Shown: in pieces, positions 1 to 10,600 of the stretch
How positions within the stretch are numbered: position 1 is the stretch's first letter
Layout: every line of letters starts with the position of its first letter
The notes under the pieces: generated by a model
The model's input: only the letters and a program-made list of their open reading frames with translations
What the model was told of the DNA's origin: nothing
Database searches by the model: none
Assembly: GCF_001570545.1 (NCBI RefSeq)
Contig: NZ_BBXD01000018.1
Coordinates: 77,782 to 141,781 of the forward strand
DNA from: Herbidospora mongoliensis
Lineage (GTDB): Bacteria > Actinomycetota > Actinomycetes > Streptosporangiales > Streptosporangiaceae
Direction: 5' to 3'
Length of the DNA: 64,000 bases
Translations under genes and position numbers: made by a program

Positions 1-3000
1 CGGCCACCGCCCGGGCACGGCGATCCAGATCCCGGTACGTGAGCACGTCCGCCCCGGCCCGGAAGGCGACCCCGTCCGGAGTGCGGGCAGCCCGCGCGGC
101 GATCGTCTCGGCCAGACCGGTACCGGCGTCCCGGGCGGCGAATTCGGAAGCGGACACGGGGGCGAGTGAGATCGCCGCCATCGGCTGGGCCGGGTCGGCG
201 GTGCCCTGGTCCAGGACCCGGTCCAGGGCGGTGACGACGCTTTCGACGGTCGGGCGGTCGAACAGCTCGGTGGAGTACTCGGCGAACCCGGTCATGCCGC
301 CGTCCGGCTCGGGCCAGAGCTGGAGCGACAGGTCGAACGCCGACGTCGTGACCGGCACCGGCACCGCCTCGATCCGCACCCCGGGCGCGAGCTCCACCGG
401 AGCCTCCGGCGTGTTCTGCACGACCACCGCGACCTGCACGAACGGTGTGACCCCGGCGGCACGCGCGGGCGCGACCTCCTCCACGACCCGATCGAACGGC
501 ACCCCCTGGCAGGCCAGCGCCGCCACCGTGACCGCCCGCGACCGGGCCAGCACCTCGCCGAACCCGGGATCGCCCGACAGGTCCGTGCGCAGCGCGACGG
601 TGTTGACGAAGAAGCCGACCAGGTCCTCCAGTTCGGGCGCGGCCCTGTCGGTGGTGAAGGTGCCCACGATGACGTCCGTGGTCCGGCAGGCCCGTGCCAG
701 CACGACGTTCAGCCCGGCCAGCACCCCCATGAACGGCGTCGCCCCGGCCCGCCGGAACGCCTCGATCACCCGCGCCGGAACCCGGACGGGCACCCGGTCG
801 GCCGCCCACGTGCGCCGGGCCGGACGGGCCCGGTCGAGCGGCAGGTCCAGCACCGGCGGCGCGTCCCGCAGGGTCTCCCGCCAGAAGTCCAGCGCCTCGG
901 GGGAGACGCCGGATTCGTGCTCCCACACGGCGAAGTCGGCGAACCCGGCCGTGAGCGGTGGCGGCTCCTGCCCGGCGTAGAGGGCGGCGAGGTCGTGCAG
1001 GAACACCGACCCGGACCATCCGTCGAACACGATGTGGTGCACACCCACGACCAGGGTGAGCTCCGGCTCCACCAGCCAGAAGCGGGCCACCGGACCGACC
1101 GACAGGTCGACCCCGGCCGCCGCCTGGGCCAGCACCGGCTCGACCGGGCCGTGCACCCGCTCGACCGTGACCGGGGCGGGCGGGTCGACGACCATGACGG
1201 GTTCGCCGTCCACCTCGATGAACCGCGACCGCAGCGCCTCCTGCCGGGCCACCACCCCCGACACCGCCGCCACCAGCCGGTCGACGTCCACGTCACCGGA
1301 CAGGCGCAGGGCCAGCACGACCTCGTACTCGCGCGCACCCCCGGCCAGCCGGTCGACGAACCACAGCCGCCGCTGCCCCGGCGACACCGGCACGGTGCCG
1401 TTGTGCGCGGCCCGCGCCAGCGCCGGACGTCCCTGAGTGACGGAGCCGGCGGCGGTCAGCCGGTCCTGGACGAGATCGGCCAGCGCCGCCACGGTCGGCG
1501 TCGCCAGGAAGTCGGCCAGCGGCACCTCACAGGCGAACGTCTTGCGGACCCTCGCCAGCAGGCGGCTGGCCAGCAGACTGTGGCCGCCGACGTCGAAGAA
1601 GTGGTCGTGCGCGCCGATCCGGTCGAGGCGGAGCAGGGTGGTCCACAGGTCGGCCAGCGCACGTTGCACATGTCCGCGCGGCGGGACGTACCCCTCCAGC
1701 GCGGGCCGATCGGAGGCCGGACGAGGCAGCGCGGCCCGGTCGACCTTGCCGTTCGGGCTGACGGGCAGCGCCGCCAGCGTCACGACGAGCGCCGGCACCA
1801 TGTAGTCGGGCAGGGCGTCCCGGCAGTGCCGCAGCACCTCGGCGAGCGAGGGCCCCTCCCCGGCCGGGACGACGTAGGCGATCACCCGCCGGTCGCCGTC
1901 GTGCTCGGGGGCGGTGACCACGACGTCCCTGATCCCCGGATGGCGACGCAGAACCTGCTCGATCTCCTCCAGTTCGACCCGGAACCCGCGGATCTTCACC
2001 TGCTGGTCGGCCCGTCCGAGGAACTCGGTGAGCCCGTCGCCACGCCGTCTTACCAGGTCCCCGGTCCGGTAGAGCCGACCGCCGGGTGTCCCGGGGTCGG
2101 GCACGAACCGTTCGGCGGTGAGCGCGGGCCGTCCCAGATAACCGCGCGCCAGACCCGCGCCGGACACGAGCAGCTCGCCGATGACGCCGGGCGGCGCCGG
2201 CGAGAGGCCGGGCCCCATGATGTGGATCCCGGTGAACGGCAGCGCCGTCCCGATCGGCACCCGCCCGGAGTGGTGGCGCGGGATGTCGTAGGTGGTGGTG
2301 AAGATCGTGGCCTCGGTCGGGCCGTAACCGTTCATGACCTGCCCGCCGGGCACCAGCGCGGCGGCCCGCGCGACGTGGTCGGCCGAGAGCTGGTCACCAC
2401 CCGCGATCAGATGCCGGACCGTGGGGAACGGCCGCTCGGCGCAGTCGACCACGGCGTGAAAGAGAGCCGCCGTCAGCCACGTGACGGTGACCGGCTCGTC
2501 GGCGAGGAACGCGGCCACCCGCTCGGGCAGCGCCTTGCCCGCCGGAAGGATCGCCAGCGTGTGCCCGTTCACGAGGCAGCCGAACAACTCCAGCACCGAC
2601 ACGTCGAACGACAACGGCGTGGCCAGCATGAACACCTCATGCGCACCGAGCGGCAGCCAGTCGGGCTCGTGCACCCGGCAGGCCACGGCCGAGTGCGCGA
2701 CACCCACGCCCTTGGGCCGCCCGGTCGAGCCGGAGGTGTAGATGACGTACGCCAGAGCTTCTGGGTCGACCGGGTCGAGTGCGGGAGCCTCGCCAGGTCC
2801 GGTGCCCGGGGAGACCACCGTGACCCCGTCGAAGGCTCCTGCGCCGATGACCACCCGGGCGCCGGAGTCCTCGATCATGTACGCCAGCCGCTCGGCCGGG
2901 TAGTCGGCCTCCAGCGGCAGATAGGCGGCCCCGGCGTGCAGCACGGCCAGCAGGGCGACCGGTACGTCCAGCGACCGGGGCAGGCACACCCCGACGATCG

Positions 3001-4453
3001 AGCCGGGCCCGACGCCGTGCTCCTTCAAGGTGTGGGCGAGCCGGCGGGCGCGCCGGTCGAGGTCGGCGTAGGTGAGCTCGGATCCGGCGCAGGTGGCGGC
3101 GATGGCTTCCGGGGTGCGGGCGGCCACGTCGGCGACCAGGTCGTGCAGGCAGCGGGCCGGTGGCGGTTCGGCGGCCGGAGGTTCAGGCGCGGTGAGGATA
3201 AGCCGGGAGATGGGGGCGGACGGCTCGGCGGTGCCCTGGGCCAGGGCGTGCTGGAAGGCGGTGACGAAGCCGTCGATGGTCGGACGGTCGAACAGCTCGG
3301 TGGCGTACTCGACGAACCCCGTCAGACCGCCGTCTTCCGGCCAGACCTGAACGGACAGGTCGAACGCCGCCACCCGGATGGGGACCGGCACCGGCGTCGC
3401 CGTCACCCCGCCCCCGAGCCGCGCCGCCGGCTCGGGCACGTTCTGCAACGCGACCGCGACCTGCACATACGGGGTCACCCCGGCCGCCCGCTGCGGCGAG
3501 ACCTCCTCGACGACCCGGTCGAACGGCACGTCCTGGTGCCCGAACGCCTCCAGCGCGGTGACCCGCGACCGCGCCACCACCTCACCGAAGCCCGGATCCC
3601 CCGACAGGTCGGTGCGCAGCGCGACCGTGTTGACGAAGAACCCGACCAGATCCTCCAGCTCGGGCAGCACCCGGTCGGAGGTGAGCGTGCCCACCACGAC
3701 GTCGCGGGTGCCGCAGTATCGGCCGATGACCACGTTGAGCGCGCCCAGCAGCCCCATGAACGTCGTCGCGCCCCGCTCCCGGCAGACGGCGGCCAGCCGC
3801 CCGGTGACCTCGGGGGAGACGGTCAGCGGAATGCGCTCACCCGCACCGGACCGCCGCACCGGCCGGGGCCGGTCGAGCGGCAGGTCGAGCACGGCCGGAG
3901 CGTCGCGCAGGGTGTCCCGCCAGAAGGCGAGCCCGTCGGGGGACAGCCCCGACTCGTGCTGCCAGACGGCGTAGTCGGCGAACCCCGCCGCCAGATCGGG
4001 CGCCTGCGTACCGGAGTAGAGAGCGGCCAGATCCCGGACGAACACCGACGCCGACCAGCCGTCGAACACGATGTGGTGCACCCCCACGACGAGCGTGCAG
4101 TCGGGCTCGGCCAGCCAGAACCGGGCGATGGGCCCCACCGACAGATCGACCCCGTTCGCCGCCTCCGCCAGCACCGATTCGAGATCGCCGTGCACCCGCT
4201 CGACGACCACGGGAGAGGGCGGATCGACGATCATGACAGGCTCGCCGTCGACGGCCATGAACCGCGACCGCAGCGCCTCCTGCCGGGCGACCACCCCGGA
4301 GATCGCCTCGGTGAGCCGGTCGACGTCGAGGTCACCGTGCAGCCGCAGGGCCAGCACGACGTTGTACTCGCGCGCACCCCCGGCCAGCCGATCCACGAAC
4401 CAGAGCCGCCGCTGCCCCCGGGACACCGGGACGATCTTCGCGGTCTCAGTCAC
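1..4453 (-). CDS. Non-ribosomal peptide synthetase, C-A-T-C-A(partial), cut by left edge
   Basis: Last visible gene of the assembly line; its 3' end lies beyond base 1, leaving about 1484 codons. The GTG start at 4453 overlaps the stop of the upstream NRPS by 8 nt. By eye the order is condensation (4453 to about 3160, intact HHIVFDG), adenylation (about 3150-1710, with TSGSTGRPKG, YGPTE and NGKVDRAAL), carrier (about 1690-1450, DVGGHSL with the phosphopantetheine serine), a second condensation domain (about 1410-150, again HHIVFDG), and the first residues of a second adenylation domain at the edge. Pocket residues of the first A domain, aligned by eye on GrsA positions 235-331, read D-V-L-W-L-A-G-I-F. 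This suggests a hydrophobic or neutral substrate, but the call is weak. The two C domains are very similar in DNA and protein, pointing to module duplication. The termination domain must lie outside the window. Confidence 0.9.
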   Translation of the reverse strand, partial: MTETAKIVPVSRGQRRLWFVDRLAGGAREYNVVLALRLHGDLDVDRLTEAISGVVARQEALRSRFMAVDGEPVMIVDPPSPVVVERVHGDLESVLAEAANGVDLSVGPIARFWLAEPDCTLVVGVHHIVFDGWSASVFVRDLAALYSGTQAPDLAAGFADYAVWQHESGLSPDGLAFWRDTLRDAPAVLDLPLDRPRPVRRSGAGERIPLTVSPEVTGRLAAVCRERGATTFMGLLGALNVVIGRYCGTRDVVVGTLTSDRVLPELEDLVGFFVNTVALRTDLSGDPGFGEVVARSRVTALEAFGHQDVPFDRVVEEVSPQRAAGVTPYVQVAVALQNVPEPAARLGGGVTATPVPVPIRVAAFDLSVQVWPEDGGLTGFVEYATELFDRPTIDGFVTAFQHALAQGTAEPSAPISRLILTAPEPPAAEPPPARCLHDLVADVAARTPEAIAATCAGSELTYADLDRRARRLAHTLKEHGVGPGSIVGVCLPRSLDVPVALLAVLHAGAAYLPLEADYPAERLAYMIEDSGARVVIGAGAFDGVTVVSPGTGPGEAPALDPVDPEALAYVIYTSGSTGRPKGVGVAHSAVACRVHEPDWLPLGAHEVFMLATPLSFDVSVLELFGCLVNGHTLAILPAGKALPERVAAFLADEPVTVTWLTAALFHAVVDCAERPFPTVRHLIAGGDQLSADHVARAAALVPGGQVMNGYGPTEATIFTTTYDIPRHHSGRVPIGTALPFTGIHIMGPGLSPAPPGVIGELLVSGAGLARGYLGRPALTAERFVPDPGTPGGRLYRTGDLVRRRGDGLTEFLGRADQQVKIRGFRVELEEIEQVLRRHPGIRDVVVTAPEHDGDRRVIAYVVPAGEGPSLAEVLRHCRDALPDYMVPALVVTLAALPVSPNGKVDRAALPRPASDRPALEGYVPPRGHVQRALADLWTTLLRLDRIGAHDHFFDVGGHSLLASRLLARVRKTFACEVPLADFLATPTVAALADLVQDRLTAAGSVTQGRPALARAAHNGTVPVSPGQRRLWFVDRLAGGAREYEVVLALRLSGDVDVDRLVAAVSGVVARQEALRSRFIEVDGEPVMVVDPPAPVTVERVHGPVEPVLAQAAAGVDLSVGPVARFWLVEPELTLVVGVHHIVFDGWSGSVFLHDLAALYAGQEPPPLTAGFADFAVWEHESGVSPEALDFWRETLRDAPPVLDLPLDRARPARRTWAADRVPVRVPARVIEAFRRAGATPFMGVLAGLNVVLARACRTTDVIVGTFTTDRAAPELEDLVGFFVNTVALRTDLSGDPGFGEVLARSRAVTVAALACQGVPFDRVVEEVAPARAAGVTPFVQVAVVVQNTPEAPVELAPGVRIEAVPVPVTTSAFDLSLQLWPEPDGGMTGFAEYSTELFDRPTVESVVTALDRVLDQGTADPAQPMAAISLAPVSASEFAARDAGTGLAETIAARAARTPDGVAFRAGADVLTYRDLDRRARAVA

Positions 4454-7400
4454 GGCCCACCCCCAGGTTCCGCATGAGCTCCGCGAGCTCGTCACTGTCC
4501 CCGACGGCGTCCCGCAGCGCCTGGCCCGCCGACATGCCCCGCCCGCCGAACGGGCGAGTACCCGGATGGGACACCTGCTCCACGGCGGCGGCGAGATCGG
4601 CGAGGCGGGGGTGACGGAAGATCAGGGTCATCGGGACCGGAACCCCGAAGTGGCGGCGCAGCCGGGCCGCCACCTGACCGGCGAGCAGCGAATGGCCGCC
4701 GAGCTGGAAGAAGTCGTCGTCGGGGCCGACGCCGTCGACACCGAGGACGGCCCGCCAGACGTCCGCCACGGCGATCTGGGCCGGGCCGGTCAGCGGGCGC
4801 GCGGCCTGGGTGCGGGCCGGCGGCGCGGGAAGCGCGGCGACGTCGACCTTCCCGCTGCCGGTCCGGGGCAGCGCCTCCAGCCAGACGAACACACCCGGCA
4901 CGAGGTGCGGCGGCAGGCTCTCCGCCACGTGCGCGCGCAGGTCGTGCGCCGGGACGCTCTCGCCACGCGGGACGACGTATCCGGCCAGCAGGTCGCCGCG
5001 CACCGTGACGGCGGCGTCGGCGACGGCCGGGTGGCGTCGCAGCGCGGCCTCCGGCTCCAGCGGATCGATGCGGAATCCACGCAGGCTGAGCTGCCGGTCG
5101 CGGCGGCCGAGGTGCTCCAGCGAGCCGTCCGCCCGCCGCCGGGCCAGGTCGCCGGTCCGGTAGAGGCGGCGTCCCTGGGCGAACGGGTGGGGGACGAACC
5201 GGGAGGCGGTCCGCCGGGGATCGCCCCGGTAACCACGGGCCAGCCCCGCGCCACCGATGTAGACCTCGCCGGGTACCCCGTCGGGGGCCGGTTCGAGCAT
5301 GGCGTCCAAGACGTGAACCTCGGTGCCCGCGATGGCGTGCCCGATGCTCGGACGGGTCCGCTCGGGCACTTCGTCCAGGAAGGCGGCGGTGGAGACCATG
5401 CTGGCCTCGGTGACGCCGTACACATGAACGAGCCGGGCACCCGGCACGGCGGCCCACGGCCGGAGGCGAGCCGGGTCGGCGGGCTCACTGCCGACCACCA
5501 CCAGCCGGAGCGCGGCAGGCGGTGGCCCGTCGAGCGGCGGCAGCAGCGAGGTCGGCAGATGCGCGACCGTGATGCCGAGCCGGTCGAGCCCCGCGAGGAA
5601 CGCGTCCGGCCCTTCGAGCATGTCCTCGGTGCGCGGTACGAGCGTCGCCCCCGCCACCAGGCACGGGAAGATCTCCTCCGCGCTGAGATCGAAGCTCAGC
5701 GATCCCGATTGAAGCACCCGATCGTCGGGCGAGAGGTCATAGAGAGCCTGGTGAGCGGCCACATAAGCGGCCAGCCCGCCATGCGTGACCTCAACGGCCT
5801 TGGGCTCCCCGGTGGACCCGGAGGTGAACATGACGTAGGCGAGATCCTGAGAAGAAACGGCCACCGCCACGCTGACGGCTGCTGTTCGGACCTCCGGGAG
5901 GGTCGGGAAATCCATCAGGCGGGTGGCGTCGCCGGTGATGACCGCGGCGGGGCGGATCCGGGACAACAGGTCCGTCAGGCGGGCTTCCGGAAGGGCGGGG
6001 TCGAGCGGGAGATAGGCGGCCCCGGCGCGATGGATGCCGCAGATCCAGGCAATCGCCTCCGGTGACCGCTCCGCCAGCAGCGCCACCACCGCGCCGCGCC
6101 CCACACCACGTCGCTCCAGCTCCTGCTGCACCCACGAGGCCCGGCCCATGAACTCTCGCCAGGTCAGCTCTCCGGCCGCGTAGGCGTCCGGCCGTCGGCG
6201 GGCCGCGGCTTCGATCAGGTCCTGAACCAGCGAAGAGTGGTCGGCTGCGCGGTGGCTCCGGTTCGCCGCCCCGGCCGGCTCCGCGACCTGGCCGATGGGC
6301 GAGGACTGGGAGACGCGGGTCGCGGGGGGATGCTGCGGGTCTTCCTCCGCGAGGGCCGGCATGTCGCCCAACGTGATGTCCGGGATGGTCCTCGTGGACG
6401 TTGCGATGAGGTGGTTTCGGTCCGTTTCCGGGAGGGCGGGCAGGTCGCGGAGTGGGGCGTCCGGGGTGGACAGTGCTGAGGCGGTCAGGGGCGCCAGGCA
6501 GGACGCGTAGGAGTGGGCGGTCTCCTCGTCGAACAGGTCGGTGCTGTACTCCAGGACCACGCCGCCGTCCCGGCTCAGGGTCAGGCTCAGGTCGAACAGG
6601 GCGACGCCCCGGTCGGGGGCGGGGAGCGCCTTCGCGGTGACGCCGGGGAGGCGGAGGCGGTCGGTCGAGGGGGGTTCGGTGTCGAGCATGACCTGGAAGA
6701 TCGGGTGTCGGCCGGGCTCGCGGGCCGGGTTGAGGGTGTGCACGATGCGGTCGAAGGGCACGTCCGCGTGGTCGTGGGCGGACAGGACGGCGTCCCCGGC
6801 CCGGTGCAGCAGGGCGCGGAAGCCCATCCGGGGGTCCACGGCGATCCGCAGCGGCAGGGTGTTGGCGACGCAGCCGACCAGGCGTTCGGTCTCCGGGCGG
6901 TCGCGGCCGGCGTGGGTGGTGCCGATCACCAGGTCCCCGGCGCCGGTCAGGCGGTGCAGGAGCAGGGCGAAGGCGGCCAGGGCGGCGGCGAACGGGGTCA
7001 CCCGTTCGGTCTCCGCCAGCGTCGCCAGCCCGGCGGGCAGCGGGGGGAGCGGCAGGAGCGCGCCGCTGAGGGTGCGGTCGGTGGGGCGGGTGCGGTCGGC
7101 GGGCAGGTCGAGCGCGGCCGGGGCTCCGGCGAGCACGCGCGACCAGTGGGCCAGTCCTTCGTCCAGGCCGCCGTTCTCGCCGAGGTCGCGCTGCCAGATG
7201 GCGTAGTCGGCGTAGTGGAGCGCGGGCTCGGCGAGCGGTTCGCCGCGATAGGCGGCGCCGATCTCCTCGAGCAGCACACCGAGCGACCAGCCGTCGCAGA
7301 CCGCGTGATGCGCGGTCAGCAGCCACACATGCCGGTCAGGACCGACACGGACCAACTCGCTGTGCACGACCGGCCCACTCGCCAGATCCAGCCGGACCTC

Positions 7401-7667
7401 GCTCGCCGTCTCCCCGACCGGGGAGGGCAGGACGAGGTGGTCGGCGATGAGCTGGTGGGGGCGTCCGTCGATGGGGCGCAGGGTGGTGCGCAGAGCCTCG
7501 TGCCGGCCCGCAGCCCGCTGGACCGCCGCCGCGAAGGCCGTCACGTCGAGCGGACCGGTCAGTTCAACCGCCGTGTGTACGTGGTGCGCGCGCCCCCCGG
7601 CCAGCCGTTCGGCCAGCCAGAGGCGCTCCTGCGCGTACGAGGCGGGGACCGCCACCACCGACGTCAT
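4446..7667 (-). CDS. Non-ribosomal peptide synthetase, C-A-T
   Basis: Single elongation module of 1073 aa. The ATG at 7667 overlaps the TGA of the preceding NRPS (ATGA). The condensation domain spans roughly residues 5-430 with HHAVCDG; the adenylation domain spans about 500-930 with MFTSGSTGEPKA, YGVTEAS (GVTE instead of GPTE), RTGDLAR and GSGKVDVAAL; the carrier domain spans about 950-1030 with QLGGHSLL. A short C-terminal helical tail (about 40 aa) may act as a docking segment to the next synthetase. Pocket residues by eye (GrsA numbering) are D-L-E-H-V-V-V-M-V, which match no code I can name. No epimerase or methyltransferase domain is present. The gene belongs to the same leftward operon and acts in the cytoplasm. 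Confidence 0.9.
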   Translation of the reverse strand: MTSVVAVPASYAQERLWLAERLAGGRAHHVHTAVELTGPLDVTAFAAAVQRAAGRHEALRTTLRPIDGRPHQLIADHLVLPSPVGETASEVRLDLASGPVVHSELVRVGPDRHVWLLTAHHAVCDGWSLGVLLEEIGAAYRGEPLAEPALHYADYAIWQRDLGENGGLDEGLAHWSRVLAGAPAALDLPADRTRPTDRTLSGALLPLPPLPAGLATLAETERVTPFAAALAAFALLLHRLTGAGDLVIGTTHAGRDRPETERLVGCVANTLPLRIAVDPRMGFRALLHRAGDAVLSAHDHADVPFDRIVHTLNPAREPGRHPIFQVMLDTEPPSTDRLRLPGVTAKALPAPDRGVALFDLSLTLSRDGGVVLEYSTDLFDEETAHSYASCLAPLTASALSTPDAPLRDLPALPETDRNHLIATSTRTIPDITLGDMPALAEEDPQHPPATRVSQSSPIGQVAEPAGAANRSHRAADHSSLVQDLIEAAARRRPDAYAAGELTWREFMGRASWVQQELERRGVGRGAVVALLAERSPEAIAWICGIHRAGAAYLPLDPALPEARLTDLLSRIRPAAVITGDATRLMDFPTLPEVRTAAVSVAVAVSSQDLAYVMFTSGSTGEPKAVEVTHGGLAAYVAAHQALYDLSPDDRVLQSGSLSFDLSAEEIFPCLVAGATLVPRTEDMLEGPDAFLAGLDRLGITVAHLPTSLLPPLDGPPPAALRLVVVGSEPADPARLRPWAAVPGARLVHVYGVTEASMVSTAAFLDEVPERTRPSIGHAIAGTEVHVLDAMLEPAPDGVPGEVYIGGAGLARGYRGDPRRTASRFVPHPFAQGRRLYRTGDLARRRADGSLEHLGRRDRQLSLRGFRIDPLEPEAALRRHPAVADAAVTVRGDLLAGYVVPRGESVPAHDLRAHVAESLPPHLVPGVFVWLEALPRTGSGKVDVAALPAPPARTQAARPLTGPAQIAVADVWRAVLGVDGVGPDDDFFQLGGHSLLAGQVAARLRRHFGVPVPMTLIFRHPRLADLAAAVEQVSHPGTRPFGGRGMSAGQALRDAVGDSDELAELMRNLGVGRD

Positions 7668-10600
7668 CGGGCCACCTCCCCGGCGTCGTCGAAGACCGCC
7701 ACGTCCACCCGGTAGGCACTCCGGTCGGCGCGCACCGGCACCGGCGTCGCCGCCTGCCGCCCGGTCGCGGCCAGCCGTCCCGCGAGGGCGGCCACGCTGG
7801 GAGCGGCCAGCAGGTCTCGGACGGACACGTGCCGTCCGAGCGCCTCCCGCAGCCGGACGGCGGCCCGCGCGGCCAGCAGACTGTGCCCGCCGAGCGCGAA
7901 GAAGTCGTCGAACGCACCGACCCTGACCCCGCCGAGCACCTCGCCGAGGATCCCGGCGATCACCCGCTCCCGCTCGTCCCGGGGAGCGACGTACTCGGAC
8001 CGCCGGACAGGCGCGGCAGCGGCCAGCGCGGCCCGGTCGATCTTGCCGGTGGAAGTCCGGGGGAAGGCCTCCAGCACGGTCACCGAACCCGGCACCAGAT
8101 GCGCGGGCAACCGCTCCCGCACCCACGAGAGCAGCTCCCCGCCGTCCGCCGACTCGCCGACCCGCTCGCCGCGGCGAATGTCGGGGCGGACATCAGGCCG
8201 GACATCGGGGCGGGCATCGGGCCGGGCATCAGGCAGGACATCAGGCCGGATATCGGGCCGCACGAGCACGAAGGCCGCCAGCCGTGAGACCCGGCCGATC
8301 TCGTCCCGGGCGGGGACCACGATCGCGTCCCGCACGCCGGGCGCTGCGCGCAGGGCGGCCTCGACCTCGCCCGGTTCGACGCGGAAGCCGCGCACCTTGA
8401 CCTGGCGGTCGTCCCGCCCGAGGAACTCGATCGCGCCGTCGGGCCGGAGCCGGCCGCGGTCGCCGGTGGCATACAGCCGGGCGCCATGCGGACCTGCCGG
8501 GTCGGGCCGGAATCGGTCGGCGGTGCGGCCCGGTTCGCCGTGGTAGCCACGGGCGAGAGTGGGTCCGGACAGGCAGATCGTCCCGGCGATACCGGGAGGA
8601 ACGGGGGAGAGGGCCGCGTCGGCCACGCGCGCCCCGACGCCGGGCAGCCCCGAGCCGATCGGCAGCCAGCCGTCGCCGAGAGGTCCGGCGGGCTCCCACA
8701 GAGTGCTGCCGACGGTGGCCTCGGTGACCCCGTACACATTGAGAACGCGGGTCGACGGCCCGGCGACCCGCGCCAGGGCGGTGTGCTCGGCGGCGGTCCA
8801 CGGCTCGCCGCCGACCGCGATCAGCCGCATGAACCCGAGCGACTCCCCGGTGGCCATGCAGTGGTCGGCCAGCAGCCGGGCGACCGACGGCAGCAACTCC
8901 GCGTAGTGGACGTCGTTCTTCAAGAAGGCCCGGTGCAGTGCCACCGGATCGAGCACGACGTCGGGCGGGCAGACCACGAGCGTCCCGCCGCTCGCCGCCG
9001 CCCGGACGATCTCACCCGTGCACACGTCGAACGCCGCCGACGCGACCTGCGCGTGCCCCCCGGGTTCCAGCCGGTAGGCCCGCTCCCAGGCCCGATACTC
9101 GGCCGCGAGCCCGCCCCGCGTGCTCACCACCCGCTTGGGCTCCCCGGTCGACCCCGACGTGGTGATCAGGTACGCCGCCGCCTCCGGAGGAGGAACGACA
9201 ACCGGCGGCGCGACGACCTCCCGGCCCCAATCGGGCACGACGACGGGAACCCGCCGGTACAGGTCAGCCGACAGAGGCTCCGCGACGTCCAAAATGTCAC
9301 GGTAAGACGCAGTCGTCAGGACCGCCGTGGCCCCTGCGGCCGACAGCAGTTCCGCGACGCGCGCGGCAGGCCACGACGGATCGACCGGCAGGTAGGCCGC
9401 CCCGGCCCGGAGCACGCCCAGAAAGAGGGACGGCAGGTCGAGACCTCGATCAGCACACACCCCGACGACGTCCTCAGGCCCGAATCCGTCCAGCAGCCCC
9501 GCCACGACACCGGTCCGCCGATCCAGCTCCCGATAGGTGAGCGAGGAACCTCCCGCGACCTGGACCGCGACCCGCTCAGGGGCCTCGGCCACTCTCCGGA
9601 GGAACAGACCGACGACGTCCTCGGCCAGGGAGGCAGGAGGGAGGGCCTCGGCCTGCGCCGTCGGCCGGGCCACGGCCGAAGCGTTGGGCTGCGCGGTGAG
9701 AAGGAGTTCCTCGAGCGGGTTCGGCTCGGTGAGCAGGGCCGACAGGAGGGTCTCGTACTGTGACGCCATCCGGGCGACGGTGGCGGCGTCGAACAGGTCG
9801 GCGCGGTACTCCCAGATCATCGTGATGCGCCGGTCGCGTTCGGCCTCCGGGAGGCCGCTCTGGCGTTCCGCGCGCGGGACCGCCAGGACGGACAGGTCGA
9901 GTTTGGCGGTGCCGTTGTGCCGCTCCAGGTAGCTCGCCCGGACGTCGCCGAAGTCGAGCGGGCTGAGCGGCGCGTCGTCCATGTTGAACATCGCGGCGAA
10001 CAGCGGGTTGCGGCCGGGGACGCGTACCGGGGACAGCGCCTCGACCACCCGGGTGAAGGGCAGTTCCTGGTTCTCCTGGGCGTCCCGGACGACCGCCGCG
10101 ACCTGGGCCAGCAGCTCCGTCGCGGTGGCGTGAGGAGGAATGTCGAAGCGCAGGGTCACCGGGTTCACGAACATGCCGGCCGTCGCCTCGGTCCCGGGGA
10201 CCCGGCGGTTGGCGAAGGCCGAGCCCACGCACAGGTCCCGCCGCCCGCCGACCCGGTGCAGCAACCCGACATACGCGGTCAGCAGGGTCGCGAACAGCGG
10301 CACCCCGGCGGTCCGGCTGGCCGCCCGCGCCCGCTCGCAGAGGTCCGCCGGGAGCTCGACCCGGTGGGTGCCCCCGGCGAAGGTGTGCTCAGCGGACCGG
10401 GCCCGGTCCTGCGGCAGGTCCAGGGCGTCGTCGGCGCCGCGCAGCCGATCCGTCCAGTACGCCCGCTGCTCCTGGGACAGGCCGTCCCGCTGCCACCGCG
10501 CGAAGTCGCGATACCGCGCGCCGGGCGAGGACACCGGCGACACGCCACGGTAGAAGGCGGCCAAGTCTTCGGCCAGCAGCGCGAACGACCAGCCGTCGTG

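Noticed and set aside
917-4477. Very long open frame on the plus strand opposite the NRPS
   Set aside because: Arg/Gly/His/Pro-rich mirror of a GC-rich NRPS read in the wrong strand; no start signal or domain. The minus-strand frame shows clear C-A-T-C domains.
8177-8260. Possible CRISPR-like repeat array
   Set aside because: Units are 12 bp, contiguous without spacers and in frame inside an A domain; a coding minisatellite instead.
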